Assembly (NCBI RefSeq): GCF_023242315.1
Contig: NZ_JALLIY010000020.1
Location: 1 to 64,000 of the forward strand
From: Pseudomonas sp. MWU13-2105
GTDB lineage: Bacteria > Pseudomonadota > Gammaproteobacteria > Pseudomonadales > Pseudomonadaceae
Length of the DNA: 64,000 bases
Direction of reading: 5' to 3'
Made by a program: the position numbers and the translations under genes
Notes under the pieces: model-generated
Databases searched by the model: none
What the model saw: only the letters and a program-made list of their open reading frames with translations
What the model was told of the DNA's origin: nothing
In this document: in pieces, positions 41,711 to 50,355 of the stretch
Position numbering within the stretch: the stretch's first letter is position 1
How the letters are laid out: every line of letters starts with the position of its first letter

Positions 41711-43589
41711 AACTGCCTACCAGTTGTTTCAACCGTGCCGCCTGCTGTTCCAGGTCGGCACAGGCCCGCAGGGTCGATTGCAGGTTTTCCACGCCTTCCT
41801 GATTGAGGGTGTTGATCTCGCTGATGTCCATGTTGATCGACTCGACCACCGAGGTTTGTTCTTCGGTCGCGGTGGCGACGGACTGGTTCATGCCGTCGAT
41901 CTCGCCGATCCGCAGGGTCACGCTGCTCAAGCGCTCGCCGGCCAGGTTGGCGATTTCCACGCTTTCCTGGCTGTGGCGCTGGCTCTGGCCCATGGTGCCG
42001 ACCGACTCCCGGGCACCGACCTGCAGCTCCTCAATCATGGTCTGGACTTGCTGGGCCGATTCCTGGGTACGGTGAGCCAGGTTGCGCACTTCGTCCGCGA
42101 CCACCGCAAACCCGCGTCCGGCCTCACCGGCCCGGGCTGCCTCGATGGCGGCATTGAGGGCCAGCAGGTTGGTTTGCTGGGAAATGCTGGTGATCACTTC
42201 GAGAATCTGCCCGATATTCACCGTCTTGCTGTTCAGCGATTCGATGTTGGTGCTGGAGGTGGCGAGCATTTCCGACAGCTGGTGCATAGCCTTGATACTG
42301 CGCTCCACCACCTGCTGACCGTCCGCGGCCAGGCCGCGGGCGTCGCTGGCCTGGGTCGAGGCCTGGGCGGCATTGCGGGCGATTTCCTGGGCGGCGGCGC
42401 CCAACTGGTTGATCGCCGCGGCGACACTGTTGGTGCGGTTGGCCTGTTCATCGGAGTTGAGCATCGATGAGTTGGAGGCGCTGACCACCCGCAGGGCCAC
42501 TTCGTTGACCTGCTGGGTCGCCGAGGAAACTTCGCGAATCGAGGTGTGGATACGTTCGACGAAGCGGTTGAAGGCGCTGCCGAGGAGCCCGAACTCGTCC
42601 TGGGACTCGATCGTCAGGCGGCGGGTCAGGTCGCCTTCACCGTCGGCGATATCCTGCATGGCGCGGGTCATCACGTGCAGCGGTTGCATCAGCGCGCGGA
42701 TCAGCAGGCCGAGCAGGGCGATGATGATCAGCACGGCGACGGTGGTGGCAACCGCGGCCGAGCTGCGGAATTTGCTGAGCATCGAGAAGGCCTTGTCCTT
42801 GTCCACGGACAGGCCGACATACCAGGTGACCGAGGACAGGCCCTTGATCGGGGCGAAGGCGACGATGCGGGTCTTGCCGTTGACCTCGGTTTCGCTGATC
42901 TCGTTGCCGATGCGCGGAGTGTCCCGGGGATAGGCATCGCTGAGGTTTTTCATCACCAGGGCCTTGTCCGGATGGACCAGGATCTTGCCGTCGGCGCTGA
43001 CCAGGAAGGCGTAGCCGTTGCCGGCGAAACTCAGGGCGCTGAGGCTGTCGGCGATGGCTTGCAGGCTCAGGTCGCCGCCGACCACGCCGATGCCCTGGCC
43101 GGCCTTGCGCACGGTGTTGACGATGGAAATCACCAATTGTCCGGACGCCAGGTCGATATAGGGTTCGGTCAGCGCCGCGCTGTTGCTGTTCTCGGCACTC
43201 TTGTACCAGGGGCGGGCGCGCGGGTCATAGCCGTCGGGCATCTTGCTGTCCGGGCGGATCATGAAGCTGCCGTCCTTGTTGCCCAGGTAGGCACCCATGA
43301 ACGTCGAGGTGATGGCCTTCTGTTCCAGCAGGTTGGAGACGTTGGCCGGATCGGCGTTGAGGGCGACCGACTGGGCCAGGTTTTCGACCAGCAGGCTGCG
43401 GCCGTTCAGCCAGGTCTGGATGTCGTTGGCGGCGACGCCACCCATCTCATGCAGATAACTGTTGAGGTCGTCGCGGATCGCATTGCGTTGCAGGTAGTCG
43501 TTGTACAGCGTGAACAACGAGAAGGCGGCCAGCACGATCAGCGATGCGGCGAGCAGGATCTTGTGGCTGAATTTGAGGTTTTTGTTCAT
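41700..43589 (-). CDS. Amino-acid chemoreceptor, PctA/PctB-like (dCache)
   Basis: This 629-residue receptor has a membrane helix (about 9-29), a periplasmic double Cache domain (about 40-275), a second helix (near 280-300), HAMP and the signalling hairpin with QQTNLLALNAAIEAARAGEAG. In the Cache domain YDPRARPWYKSAE and VVGGDLS fit the amino-acid-binding motif described for dCache_1 sensors. The ligands are probably amino acids, as for P. aeruginosa PctA/B/C, whose genes also lie near mvaT (PA4307-4310). It ends inside the small ORF at 41510 on the other strand. Confidence 0.92.
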   Translation of the reverse strand: MNKNLKFSHKILLAASLIVLAAFSLFTLYNDYLQRNAIRDDLNSYLHEMGGVAANDIQTWLNGRSLLVENLAQSVALNADPANVSNLLEQKAITSTFMGAYLGNKDGSFMIRPDSKMPDGYDPRARPWYKSAENSNSAALTEPYIDLASGQLVISIVNTVRKAGQGIGVVGGDLSLQAIADSLSALSFAGNGYAFLVSADGKILVHPDKALVMKNLSDAYPRDTPRIGNEISETEVNGKTRIVAFAPIKGLSSVTWYVGLSVDKDKAFSMLSKFRSSAAVATTVAVLIIIALLGLLIRALMQPLHVMTRAMQDIADGEGDLTRRLTIESQDEFGLLGSAFNRFVERIHTSIREVSSATQQVNEVALRVVSASNSSMLNSDEQANRTNSVAAAINQLGAAAQEIARNAAQASTQASDARGLAADGQQVVERSIKAMHQLSEMLATSSTNIESLNSKTVNIGQILEVITSISQQTNLLALNAAIEAARAGEAGRGFAVVADEVRNLAHRTQESAQQVQTMIEELQVGARESVGTMGQSQRHSQESVEIANLAGERLSSVTLRIGEIDGMNQSVATATEEQTSVVESINMDISEINTLNQEGVENLQSTLRACADLEQQAARLKQLVGSFRI

Positions 43590-43761
43590 TTCTTGGGGGA
43601 GGGCCGGATTGTTGTTTTGATAGTTTTCTGGGTTAGCGCCTTGCTATCGACCAGGCCGGCGCAAAGATTAACCAGGGCGCCGACGTCCCGCCGAGCGGAC
43701 GAGGTCGGCGAGCTTCTCGGGATGGCGTCGGGATGCCAGTGCTGAGCAGTTGCCCGGTGGC

Positions 43762-44217
43762 TCAGGCCTTGGGCTTGGCGTGGCTGGCCAGGCGCTCCAG
43801 GGCGGCGCGCAGGTTCGGATCGCTGATACCGTCGGCGGTGTCCTGGATGGTTTGCGCCGCATTCATGGACAAGTCCATGGTGTGTCCCACCGCGCCCTGG
43901 GGGACGGTCGGTGGCTGCACCTTGAACAGGATGCGGGTCAGGCTTTCGAATACCTCGAACGCCTGTAATTGCCGTTGCAGGCGTTTTTGCTGGTAACGCA
44001 GGCGGGTCGCCCAGTGCCCGTCGGTGACGATCAGTAGCAGGCTGCCTTCACGCCACGAAGCCACGTGGCAGTGTTCGCGGGCCGCGGGTTGCAATTGGCT
44101 TTCCACCAGGCGCTGCAAATGCGCGAGACGTTGGGCATGGCTGAAAATGGCTTTCAGCGGCTTGGCTTCGCGAAGCAGGGCGGCGGGTGCCCGGGCCGTG
44201 AGAGGGCGAAATGCCAT
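43762..44217 (-). CDS. dciA: DciA-type replicative helicase loader factor
   Basis: This 151-residue protein is a DUF721 member. The core is about 18-105, including HLQRLVESQLQPAAREHCHV and SLLLIVTDGHWATRLRYQQKRL. P. aeruginosa DciA (PA4405) helps the replicative helicase DnaB and is conserved in bacteria that lack DnaC. It is divergent from secA, a neighbourhood also seen in P. aeruginosa, although there a peptidase gene is between them. The ATG at 44217 lacks a strong ribosome binding site. Confidence 0.88.
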   Translation of the reverse strand: MAFRPLTARAPAALLREAKPLKAIFSHAQRLAHLQRLVESQLQPAAREHCHVASWREGSLLLIVTDGHWATRLRYQQKRLQRQLQAFEVFESLTRILFKVQPPTVPQGAVGHTMDLSMNAAQTIQDTADGISDPNLRAALERLASHAKPKA

Positions 44218-44524
44218 TATTCAGACACCTGAAGAAACAGAGTCGCCATGGTAGCAGAAGCACCCGCTCTACCTGCGGCCATTGATGTGAATCGTCTTTG
44301 GCCCTAAAGTCCGCGGTCAACGTCTGCGCTCGATGGCTTGAAGTTCGGGAAAAAGACCTTATTTTAGAGTGGCCCCGTCACAGCGCTGTGCCAGTATCGT
44401 GGATCAACGCCACTTTCCTCACCATCGTTTCCGGGTAGAATACTCGTTCGCATGCGGCCATGAGGGCTGCTCGGGCGACTCACGGGGCCGCCCTCCATCC
44501 CTATGTGTGGAAGAACCTGCCGAT
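44218..44524. other. Intergenic region between dciA and secA
   Basis: This 307-base divergent region should contain both promoters. A TAGAAT -10-like element at 44436-44441 could serve secA, but no good -35 is found. No open frame with a ribosome binding site is seen. Confidence 0.5.
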
Positions 44525-47260
44525 ATGTTTGCGCCTTTGTTAAAGAAACTTTTTGGAAGCAAGAATGAGCGTGAAGTCAAACGCATGCTCAAGACGGTAC
44601 AGATCGTCAATGCCTTCGAAGAGCAAATGGTGGCCCTTTCGGACGAGCAGTTGCGTGCCAAGACCGGAGAGTTCAAGGCCCGCATAGCCCAAGGTGAGAC
44701 CCTCGACAAACTCCTGCCCGAAGCCTTCGCGGTTGCTCGCGAAGCCGGCAAGCGGGTGATGGGCATGCGCCACTTCGACGTGCAGTTGATCGGCGGCATG
44801 ACCTTGCATGAAGGCATGATCGCGGAAATGCGCACCGGTGAGGGTAAAACCCTGGTGGCGACCCTGGGCGTCTACCTCAACGCGCTGTCCGGCAAGGGCG
44901 TGCATGTGGTGACGGTGAACGACTACCTGGCCCGCCGCGACGCCAACTGGATGCGTCCGCTCTATGAGTTCCTCGGCCTGACGGTCGGCGTGGTCACGCC
45001 GTTCCAGCCGCCGGAAGAGAAGCGTGCCGCCTACGCCGCGGACATTACCTACGGCACCAACAACGAATTCGGTTTCGACTACCTGCGCGACAACATGGCG
45101 TTCAGCATGGAAGAGAAGTTCCAGCGCGAGCTGAACTTCGCCGTGATCGACGAAGTCGACTCCATCCTGATCGACGAAGCCCGTACCCCGCTGATCATCT
45201 CCGGCCAGGCCGAAGACAGCTCGCGGCTGTACACCGAGATCAACAAGCTGATCCCGCGCCTCCAGCTGCACGTCGAGGAAGTGGAAGGCGTGGTGACCAA
45301 GGAAGGCCACTTCACCGTCGACGAGAAGACCCGTCAGGTCGAGCTGAACGAAGCCGGTCACCAGTTCATCGAAGAGATGCTGACCCAGGTCGGCCTGCTG
45401 GCCGAGGGCGAGAGCCTCTACTCGGCGCACAACCTGGGCCTGCTGACCCACGTATATGCCGGCCTGCGCGCCCACAAGCTGTTCAATCGCAATGTCGAAT
45501 ACATCGTCCAGGACGGCCAGGTGGTCCTGGTGGACGAACACACCGGGCGGACCATGCCCGGGCGTCGCCTGTCCGAGGGCCTGCACCAGGCCATCGAGGC
45601 CAAGGAAAACCTCAATATCCAGGCCGAAAGCCAGACGTTGGCGTCGACCACCTTCCAGAACTACTTCCGCCTGTACACCAAGCTGTCCGGCATGACCGGT
45701 ACCGCGGACACCGAAGCCTTCGAGTTCCACCAGATCTACGGCCTGCAAGTGACGGTCATCCCGCCGAACAAGCCGTTGGCTCGCAAGGACTACAACGACC
45801 TGGTGTTCCTCACCGCCGAAGAGAAGTACGCGGCGATCATCACCGACATCAAGGAGTCCCTGGCCCAGGGCCGTCCGGTGCTGGTGGGTACGGCGACCAT
45901 CGAGACCTCCGAGCACATGTCCAGCCTGCTCAATCAGGAGAACATCGAGCACAAGGTCCTGAACGCCAAGTTCCACGAGAAGGAAGCGGAAATCATCGCC
46001 CAGGCCGGTCGCCCTGGCGCCCTGACCATCGCCACCAACATGGCCGGTCGCGGTACCGACATCCTGTTGGGCGGTAACTGGGAAGTCGAAGTGGCGGCCC
46101 TGGACAACCCGACCCCTGAGCAGATTGCCCAGATCAAGGCCGACTGGCAGAAGCGTCACCAGCAGGTGCTCGAATCGGGCGGCTTGCAGGTGATCGCCTC
46201 CGAGCGTCACGAATCGCGGCGTATCGACAACCAGTTGCGCGGTCGCGCCGGTCGTCAGGGTGACGCCGGTTCCAGCCGTTTCTACCTGTCCCTGGAAGAC
46301 AGCCTGATGCGCATCTTCGCCTCGGACCGGGTGAAGAACTTCATGAAGGCCCTGGGCATGCAGCCTGGCGAAGCGATCGAGCACCGCATGGTGACCAACG
46401 CCATCGAAAAGGCCCAGCGCAAGGTCGAAGGCCGCAACTTCGACATTCGCAAGCAATTGCTCGAGTTCGACGACGTCAACAACGAACAGCGTAAAGTGAT
46501 CTATCACATGCGTAACACGTTGCTGGCCGCCGACAATATCGGTGAAACCATCGCCGACTTCCGTCAGGACGTGCTCAACGCCACCGTCAGTGCCCATATT
46601 CCTCCACAGTCGCTGCCCGAGCAGTGGGACGTGGCGGGCCTGGAGTCGGCCCTGCAGAACGATTTCGGGGTGAAACTGCCGATCCAGCAGTGGCTCGACG
46701 AAGACGATCACCTGTACGAAGAGACCCTGCGCGAGAAGCTGCTCAACGAGCTGCTGCTGGCGTACAACGAAAAAGAAGAGCAGGCCAGTGCCGAAGCACT
46801 GCGCACCTTCGAGAAGCAGATCGTACTGCGGGTTCTCGACGACCTGTGGAAAGACCACCTGTCGACCATGGATCACCTGCGTCACGGCATCCACTTGCGT
46901 GGTTATGCGCAGAAGAACCCGAAGCAGGAATACAAGCGCGAGTCGTTCACCCTGTTCTCCGAGCTGCTGGACTCGATCAAGCGCGATTCGATCCGCGTCC
47001 TGTCCCACGTCCAGGTGCGTCGCGAAGACCCGGTCGAAGAAGAGGCGCGCCTGCGTCAGGAAGCCGAAGCCCTGGCTCAGCGCATGCAGTTCGAACACGC
47101 TGAAGCACCGGGCCTGGACGCGCCGGAAGTCCTCGGCGAAGAAGTTGATGTTGCCCTGGCCACCGCGCCGGTGCGCAACGAGCAGAAGCTTGGCCGTAAC
47201 GAACTGTGCTACTGCGGTTCGGGCAAGAAGTACAAACACTGCCACGGTCAGATCAGCTAA
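44525..47260 (+). CDS. secA: Preprotein translocase ATPase SecA
   Basis: This 911-residue motor drives unfolded preproteins through SecYEG. It has the first nucleotide-binding fold (Walker A MRTGEGKT and DEVDSILIDEARTPLI), the preprotein cross-linking region, the second nucleotide fold with ATNMAGRGTDILLGGNW, and the C-terminal zinc tail (ELCYCGSGKKYKHCH) that binds SecB. The start at 44525 gives the usual N-terminus (MFAPLLKKLFG). Frames extending upstream to 44369 are not supported. Confidence 0.98.
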   Translation: MFAPLLKKLFGSKNEREVKRMLKTVQIVNAFEEQMVALSDEQLRAKTGEFKARIAQGETLDKLLPEAFAVAREAGKRVMGMRHFDVQLIGGMTLHEGMIAEMRTGEGKTLVATLGVYLNALSGKGVHVVTVNDYLARRDANWMRPLYEFLGLTVGVVTPFQPPEEKRAAYAADITYGTNNEFGFDYLRDNMAFSMEEKFQRELNFAVIDEVDSILIDEARTPLIISGQAEDSSRLYTEINKLIPRLQLHVEEVEGVVTKEGHFTVDEKTRQVELNEAGHQFIEEMLTQVGLLAEGESLYSAHNLGLLTHVYAGLRAHKLFNRNVEYIVQDGQVVLVDEHTGRTMPGRRLSEGLHQAIEAKENLNIQAESQTLASTTFQNYFRLYTKLSGMTGTADTEAFEFHQIYGLQVTVIPPNKPLARKDYNDLVFLTAEEKYAAIITDIKESLAQGRPVLVGTATIETSEHMSSLLNQENIEHKVLNAKFHEKEAEIIAQAGRPGALTIATNMAGRGTDILLGGNWEVEVAALDNPTPEQIAQIKADWQKRHQQVLESGGLQVIASERHESRRIDNQLRGRAGRQGDAGSSRFYLSLEDSLMRIFASDRVKNFMKALGMQPGEAIEHRMVTNAIEKAQRKVEGRNFDIRKQLLEFDDVNNEQRKVIYHMRNTLLAADNIGETIADFRQDVLNATVSAHIPPQSLPEQWDVAGLESALQNDFGVKLPIQQWLDEDDHLYEETLREKLLNELLLAYNEKEEQASAEALRTFEKQIVLRVLDDLWKDHLSTMDHLRHGIHLRGYAQKNPKQEYKRESFTLFSELLDSIKRDSIRVLSHVQVRREDPVEEEARLRQEAEALAQRMQFEHAEAPGLDAPEVLGEEVDVALATAPVRNEQKLGRNELCYCGSGKKYKHCHGQIS

Positions 47261-47291
47261 GCCCTTGCGGGTCTGAACCTTGAAATATCCG

Positions 47292-47323
47292 CGCCGCGAC
47301 CGGCATGCCGTCGCGGCGTTTTT
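47292..47323 (+). terminator. Rho-independent terminator after secA
   Basis: CGCCGCGA (47292-47299) and TCGCGGCG (47311-47318) flank a small loop that itself contains CGGCATGCCG, followed by TTTTTCC. Confidence 0.9.
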
Positions 47324-47383
47324 CCATTTGCAACACTGCCCTTGTAACGGCAGTGCAGACATCCCATTGAAAGGAGCGCATTC

Positions 47384-48601
47384 ATGGCTGTTGGTCTTGG
47401 TCCTTTGCCCACGTTGCACCCGGTTGCCGGTTTTGAACTCGGTATCGCCTCGGCCGGCATCAAGCGCCCGGGGCGCAAGGATGTGGTAGTGATGCGCTGT
47501 GCCGAAGGTTCCACGGTGGCGGGGGTGTTCACCCTCAACGCATTTTGTGCCGCTCCGGTGATCCTGGCCAAGCAGCGCGTCCAGGGCACCGTGCGTTATC
47601 TGTTGACCAACACCGGCAATGCCAACGCCGGTACCGGCGAGCCGGGCCTGGCCGCCGCCGCGCGGACCTGCGCCAAGCTGGCCGAGCTGACCGGTGTCGA
47701 CGCCAGCGCAGTACTGCCGTACTCCACCGGGGTGATCGGCGAGCCGTTGCCGGTGGAAAAAATCGAAGGTGCCTTGCAGGCCGCCCTGGATGACCTGTCC
47801 GTGGACAACTGGGCCGCTGCCGCCACCGGCATCATGACCACCGACACCCTGCCCAAGGGAGCCAGCCGTCAGTTCCAGCATGACGGCGTGACCATCACCG
47901 TCACCGGGATCAGCAAGGGTGCGGGGATGATCCGCCCGAACATGGCGACCATGCTCGGCTACATCGCCACTGACGCCAAGGTCTCCCGCGAGGTCTTGCA
48001 CAGCCTGATCCTGGACGGTGCCAACAAGTCGTTCAATCGCATCACCATCGACGGCGACACTTCGACCAACGATTGCTGCATGCTGATCGCCACCGGTCAG
48101 GCCGGGCTGCCGGAAATCACCGAGGCCCGCGGTCCGTTGTTCGACGCGTTGAAAAAGGCTGTGTTCGAAGTCTGCATGGACGTGGCCCAGGCTATCGTCC
48201 GTGACGGCGAGGGTGCGACCAAGTTCGTCACCGTCGAAGTCAACGGTGGTGGCAATCACCAGGAATGCCTGGATGTCGGTTACACCGTTGCGCATTCGCC
48301 GCTGATCAAGACCGCGCTGTTCGCCTCCGATCCGAACTGGGGCCGTATCCTCGCTGCCGTCGGCCGTGCCGGCGTGCCGGAACTGGATGTGAGCAAGATC
48401 GATGTATTCCTGGGCGAAGTCTGCATCGCCAGCCGTGGTGCCCGCGCGGCGAGCTACACCGAGGAACAGGGTTCGGCGGTGATGGCTCGGGAAGAAATCA
48501 CCATTCGTATCGAGTTGGGCCGTGGCCAGTGCAGTGAAACCATCTGGACCACCGACCTGTCCCACGAGTATGTGAAGATCAACGCGGAATATCGCACCTG
48601 A
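47384..48601 (+). CDS. argJ: Bifunctional glutamate N-acetyltransferase/ornithine acetyltransferase
   Basis: This 405-residue enzyme recycles the acetyl group in arginine synthesis by moving it from N-acetylornithine to glutamate. The self-cleavage site is in KGAGMIRPNMATMLG, where the threonine becomes the nucleophile of the beta chain. The NTGNANAGTG region is also typical. It starts with AAAGGAG about ten bases upstream and lies 123 bases after secA, past a terminator. The next gene, mutT-like, begins 28 bases after its stop. Confidence 0.97.
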   Translation: MAVGLGPLPTLHPVAGFELGIASAGIKRPGRKDVVVMRCAEGSTVAGVFTLNAFCAAPVILAKQRVQGTVRYLLTNTGNANAGTGEPGLAAAARTCAKLAELTGVDASAVLPYSTGVIGEPLPVEKIEGALQAALDDLSVDNWAAAATGIMTTDTLPKGASRQFQHDGVTITVTGISKGAGMIRPNMATMLGYIATDAKVSREVLHSLILDGANKSFNRITIDGDTSTNDCCMLIATGQAGLPEITEARGPLFDALKKAVFEVCMDVAQAIVRDGEGATKFVTVEVNGGGNHQECLDVGYTVAHSPLIKTALFASDPNWGRILAAVGRAGVPELDVSKIDVFLGEVCIASRGARAASYTEEQGSAVMAREEITIRIELGRGQCSETIWTTDLSHEYVKINAEYRT

Positions 48602-48629
48602 TCCATAGGTTCGAGCAGGAGGTTTCAAC

Positions 48630-49571
48630 GTGAAACGCGTTCATGTGGCGGCGGCGGTTATCCGTGGTGTTGACGGTCGCATCCTGATTGCCCGGCGGGC
48701 GGATACCCAGCACCAGGGCGGTCTCTGGGAGTTTCCCGGTGGCAAGGTCGAGGACGGCGAAGCCGTCGAGGTGGCCCTGGCGCGCGAGCTCCAGGAAGAA
48801 CTGGGCATTGTGGTCAGTGCCGCCCGACCGTTGATCAAGGTCCGCCACGATTACCCGGACAAGCAGGTGTTGCTGGATGTCTGGGAGGTTTCCGCCTTTA
48901 CCGGCGAACCCCACGGTGCCGAAGGCCAGCCGCTGGCCTGGGTCAGCGCCCGGGAACTGGCCGACTATGAGTTTCCGGCGGCCAATCAGCCGATTGTCGC
49001 GGCAGCGCGTTTGCCGGCCGGGTATCTGATTACCCCGGACGGCCTGGAGACCCCGCAGTTGCTCAAGGGGATCCAGAAGGCGATTGCCGGTGGGATCAAG
49101 CTGGTCCAGCTGCGGGCGCCCAACGGCTATGACCCGCAATACCGCGATCTGGCGGTGGATGCGGTGGGCTTGTGTGCGGGCAAGGCGCAACTGATGCTCA
49201 AGGGCCCCTTCGAATGGCTGGGAGACTTCCCGTCGGCGGGCTGGCACCTGACGTCCGCGCAGTTGCGCAAGTACGCCAGTGCAGGGCGGCCGTTGCCGGC
49301 GGAGCGCTGGTTGGCCGCTTCGTGCCATAACGCTGAAGAGCTGGCCTTGGCCGAACAGATGGGCGTGGATTTCGTCACGCTATCGCCGGTGCAGCCGACG
49401 CAGACCCATCCTGAGGCGCAACCCTTGGGCTGGGAACAGGCCGGGCAGTTGATCGTGGGCTTCAACAAGCCGGTGTATCTGCTGGGCGGGGTTGGACCGA
49501 ATGAGTTGCCGCGGGCCTGGGGAGCCGGCGCGCAGGGCGTGGCCGGTATTCGGGCGTTCTGGCCGCAATAA
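48630..49571 (+). CDS. MutT-ThiE fusion: Nudix hydrolase with TMP synthase-like domain
   Basis: This 313-residue protein begins with a MutT domain (about 1-130) with an intact Nudix box (GGKVEDGEAVEVALARELQE and EELGI), expected to hydrolyse 8-oxo-dGTP. The rest (about 140-313) is a TenI/ThiE-like barrel (IQKAIAGGIKLVQLR, YLLGGVGPNELPRAWGAGAQGVAGIRAF). Its phosphate-binding segments are recognisable, but whether it makes thiamine phosphate is not known. This fusion is standard next to argJ/secA in Pseudomonas. The ATG-region start is GTG at 48630 with AGGAGG upstream. Confidence 0.92.
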   Translation: MKRVHVAAAVIRGVDGRILIARRADTQHQGGLWEFPGGKVEDGEAVEVALARELQEELGIVVSAARPLIKVRHDYPDKQVLLDVWEVSAFTGEPHGAEGQPLAWVSARELADYEFPAANQPIVAAARLPAGYLITPDGLETPQLLKGIQKAIAGGIKLVQLRAPNGYDPQYRDLAVDAVGLCAGKAQLMLKGPFEWLGDFPSAGWHLTSAQLRKYASAGRPLPAERWLAASCHNAEELALAEQMGVDFVTLSPVQPTQTHPEAQPLGWEQAGQLIVGFNKPVYLLGGVGPNELPRAWGAGAQGVAGIRAFWPQ

Positions 49572-49595
49572 CGACGGTTCGGGTGTCCCGCGAAC

Positions 49596-49732
49596 TTGTG
49601 GCGAGCGGGCTTGCCCGCGCTGGGGGGGCGAAGCGCCCCTGAAACCAGCTAACGCGGTCTGTCAGACAAACCGAGGTGATCGGTTTTACGACTGCTTCGC
49701 AGTCGAGCGCGGGCAAGCCCGCTCGCCACAAA
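49596..49732. repeat. REPIN, GAGCGGGCTTGCCCGC class, copy C
   Basis: This copy has the same ends as 2114-2247 and intact arms, with a diverged centre (a run of seven Gs at 49622-49628). It fills the gap between the MutT-ThiE gene and the adenosyltransferase. Confidence 0.9.
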
Positions 49733-49768
49733 ATTCAGCCCGGCTGCTGGTCCAATGCGGTTCGATCC

Positions 49769-50353
49769 TCAGTGAGAGATCGGCTTCTTCGCCGCTTCCC
49801 ACAATATCTCGGCAATCTTCTCGCGCCGTGCAATCAAGCGTGCCGCGACGAACAGCAGATCCGACAGTCGGTTGATGTAAGCCAGCCCGACTTCACCCAA
49901 AGGCTCCACTGCATTCAACTGCTGGCAACGCCGCTCGGCGCTGCGCGCCTGGCTGCGACAGACATGTGCCTGGGCGATCAGCATCGAGCCACCCGGCAGG
50001 ATGAAGTTTTCCAGCGGCCCCAACTCTTCGTTCCAGCGGTCGATGGCGCTTTCCAGACGCTGGATTTCGGCGGCCTCGAGGGCCTGGTAGGTCGGCATCG
50101 CCAGTTCACCGCCGAGGTCGAACAACCGATGCTGAACCGGCGCCAGCACTTCGATCAGTTCATTCAGCTCCGGATGGATCACCACCAGCTCGGCCAACCC
50201 GGCCAGCAGCAGCCCCAACTGGCTGTTGAGCATATCGACTTCGCCGATGGCTTCGATCCGCGGATGGTCCTTTGGCACCCGACGTCCATCGCCCAGTCCC
50301 GTTTCCCCGGCATCGCCGGTGCGTGTGTAAATCTTCGACAGACGAAAACCCAT
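49769..50353 (-). CDS. Cob(I)yrinic acid a,c-diamide adenosyltransferase (PduO type)
   Basis: This 194-residue enzyme transfers adenosyl from ATP to cob(I)alamin. It has the N-terminal ATP-binding TRTGDAGETGLGDGRRVPK, GEVDMLNSQLG, and the AHVCRSQARSAERR and YINRLSDLLFV segments of the PduO family. The start at 50353 has GGAG eight bases upstream. It lies two bases after the sensor-kinase stop, so the two genes are coupled, although their functions seem unrelated. The matching P. aeruginosa position is PA4399. Confidence 0.9.
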   Translation of the reverse strand: MGFRLSKIYTRTGDAGETGLGDGRRVPKDHPRIEAIGEVDMLNSQLGLLLAGLAELVVIHPELNELIEVLAPVQHRLFDLGGELAMPTYQALEAAEIQRLESAIDRWNEELGPLENFILPGGSMLIAQAHVCRSQARSAERRCQQLNAVEPLGEVGLAYINRLSDLLFVAARLIARREKIAEILWEAAKKPISH

Positions 50354-50355
50354 GC

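Noticed and set aside
44540..48628. A 1362-codon open frame on the minus strand through secA and argJ
   Set aside because: It is the mirror of two genuine, well-conserved genes. High GC leaves opposite-strand frames open, and the translation has no recognisable motif.
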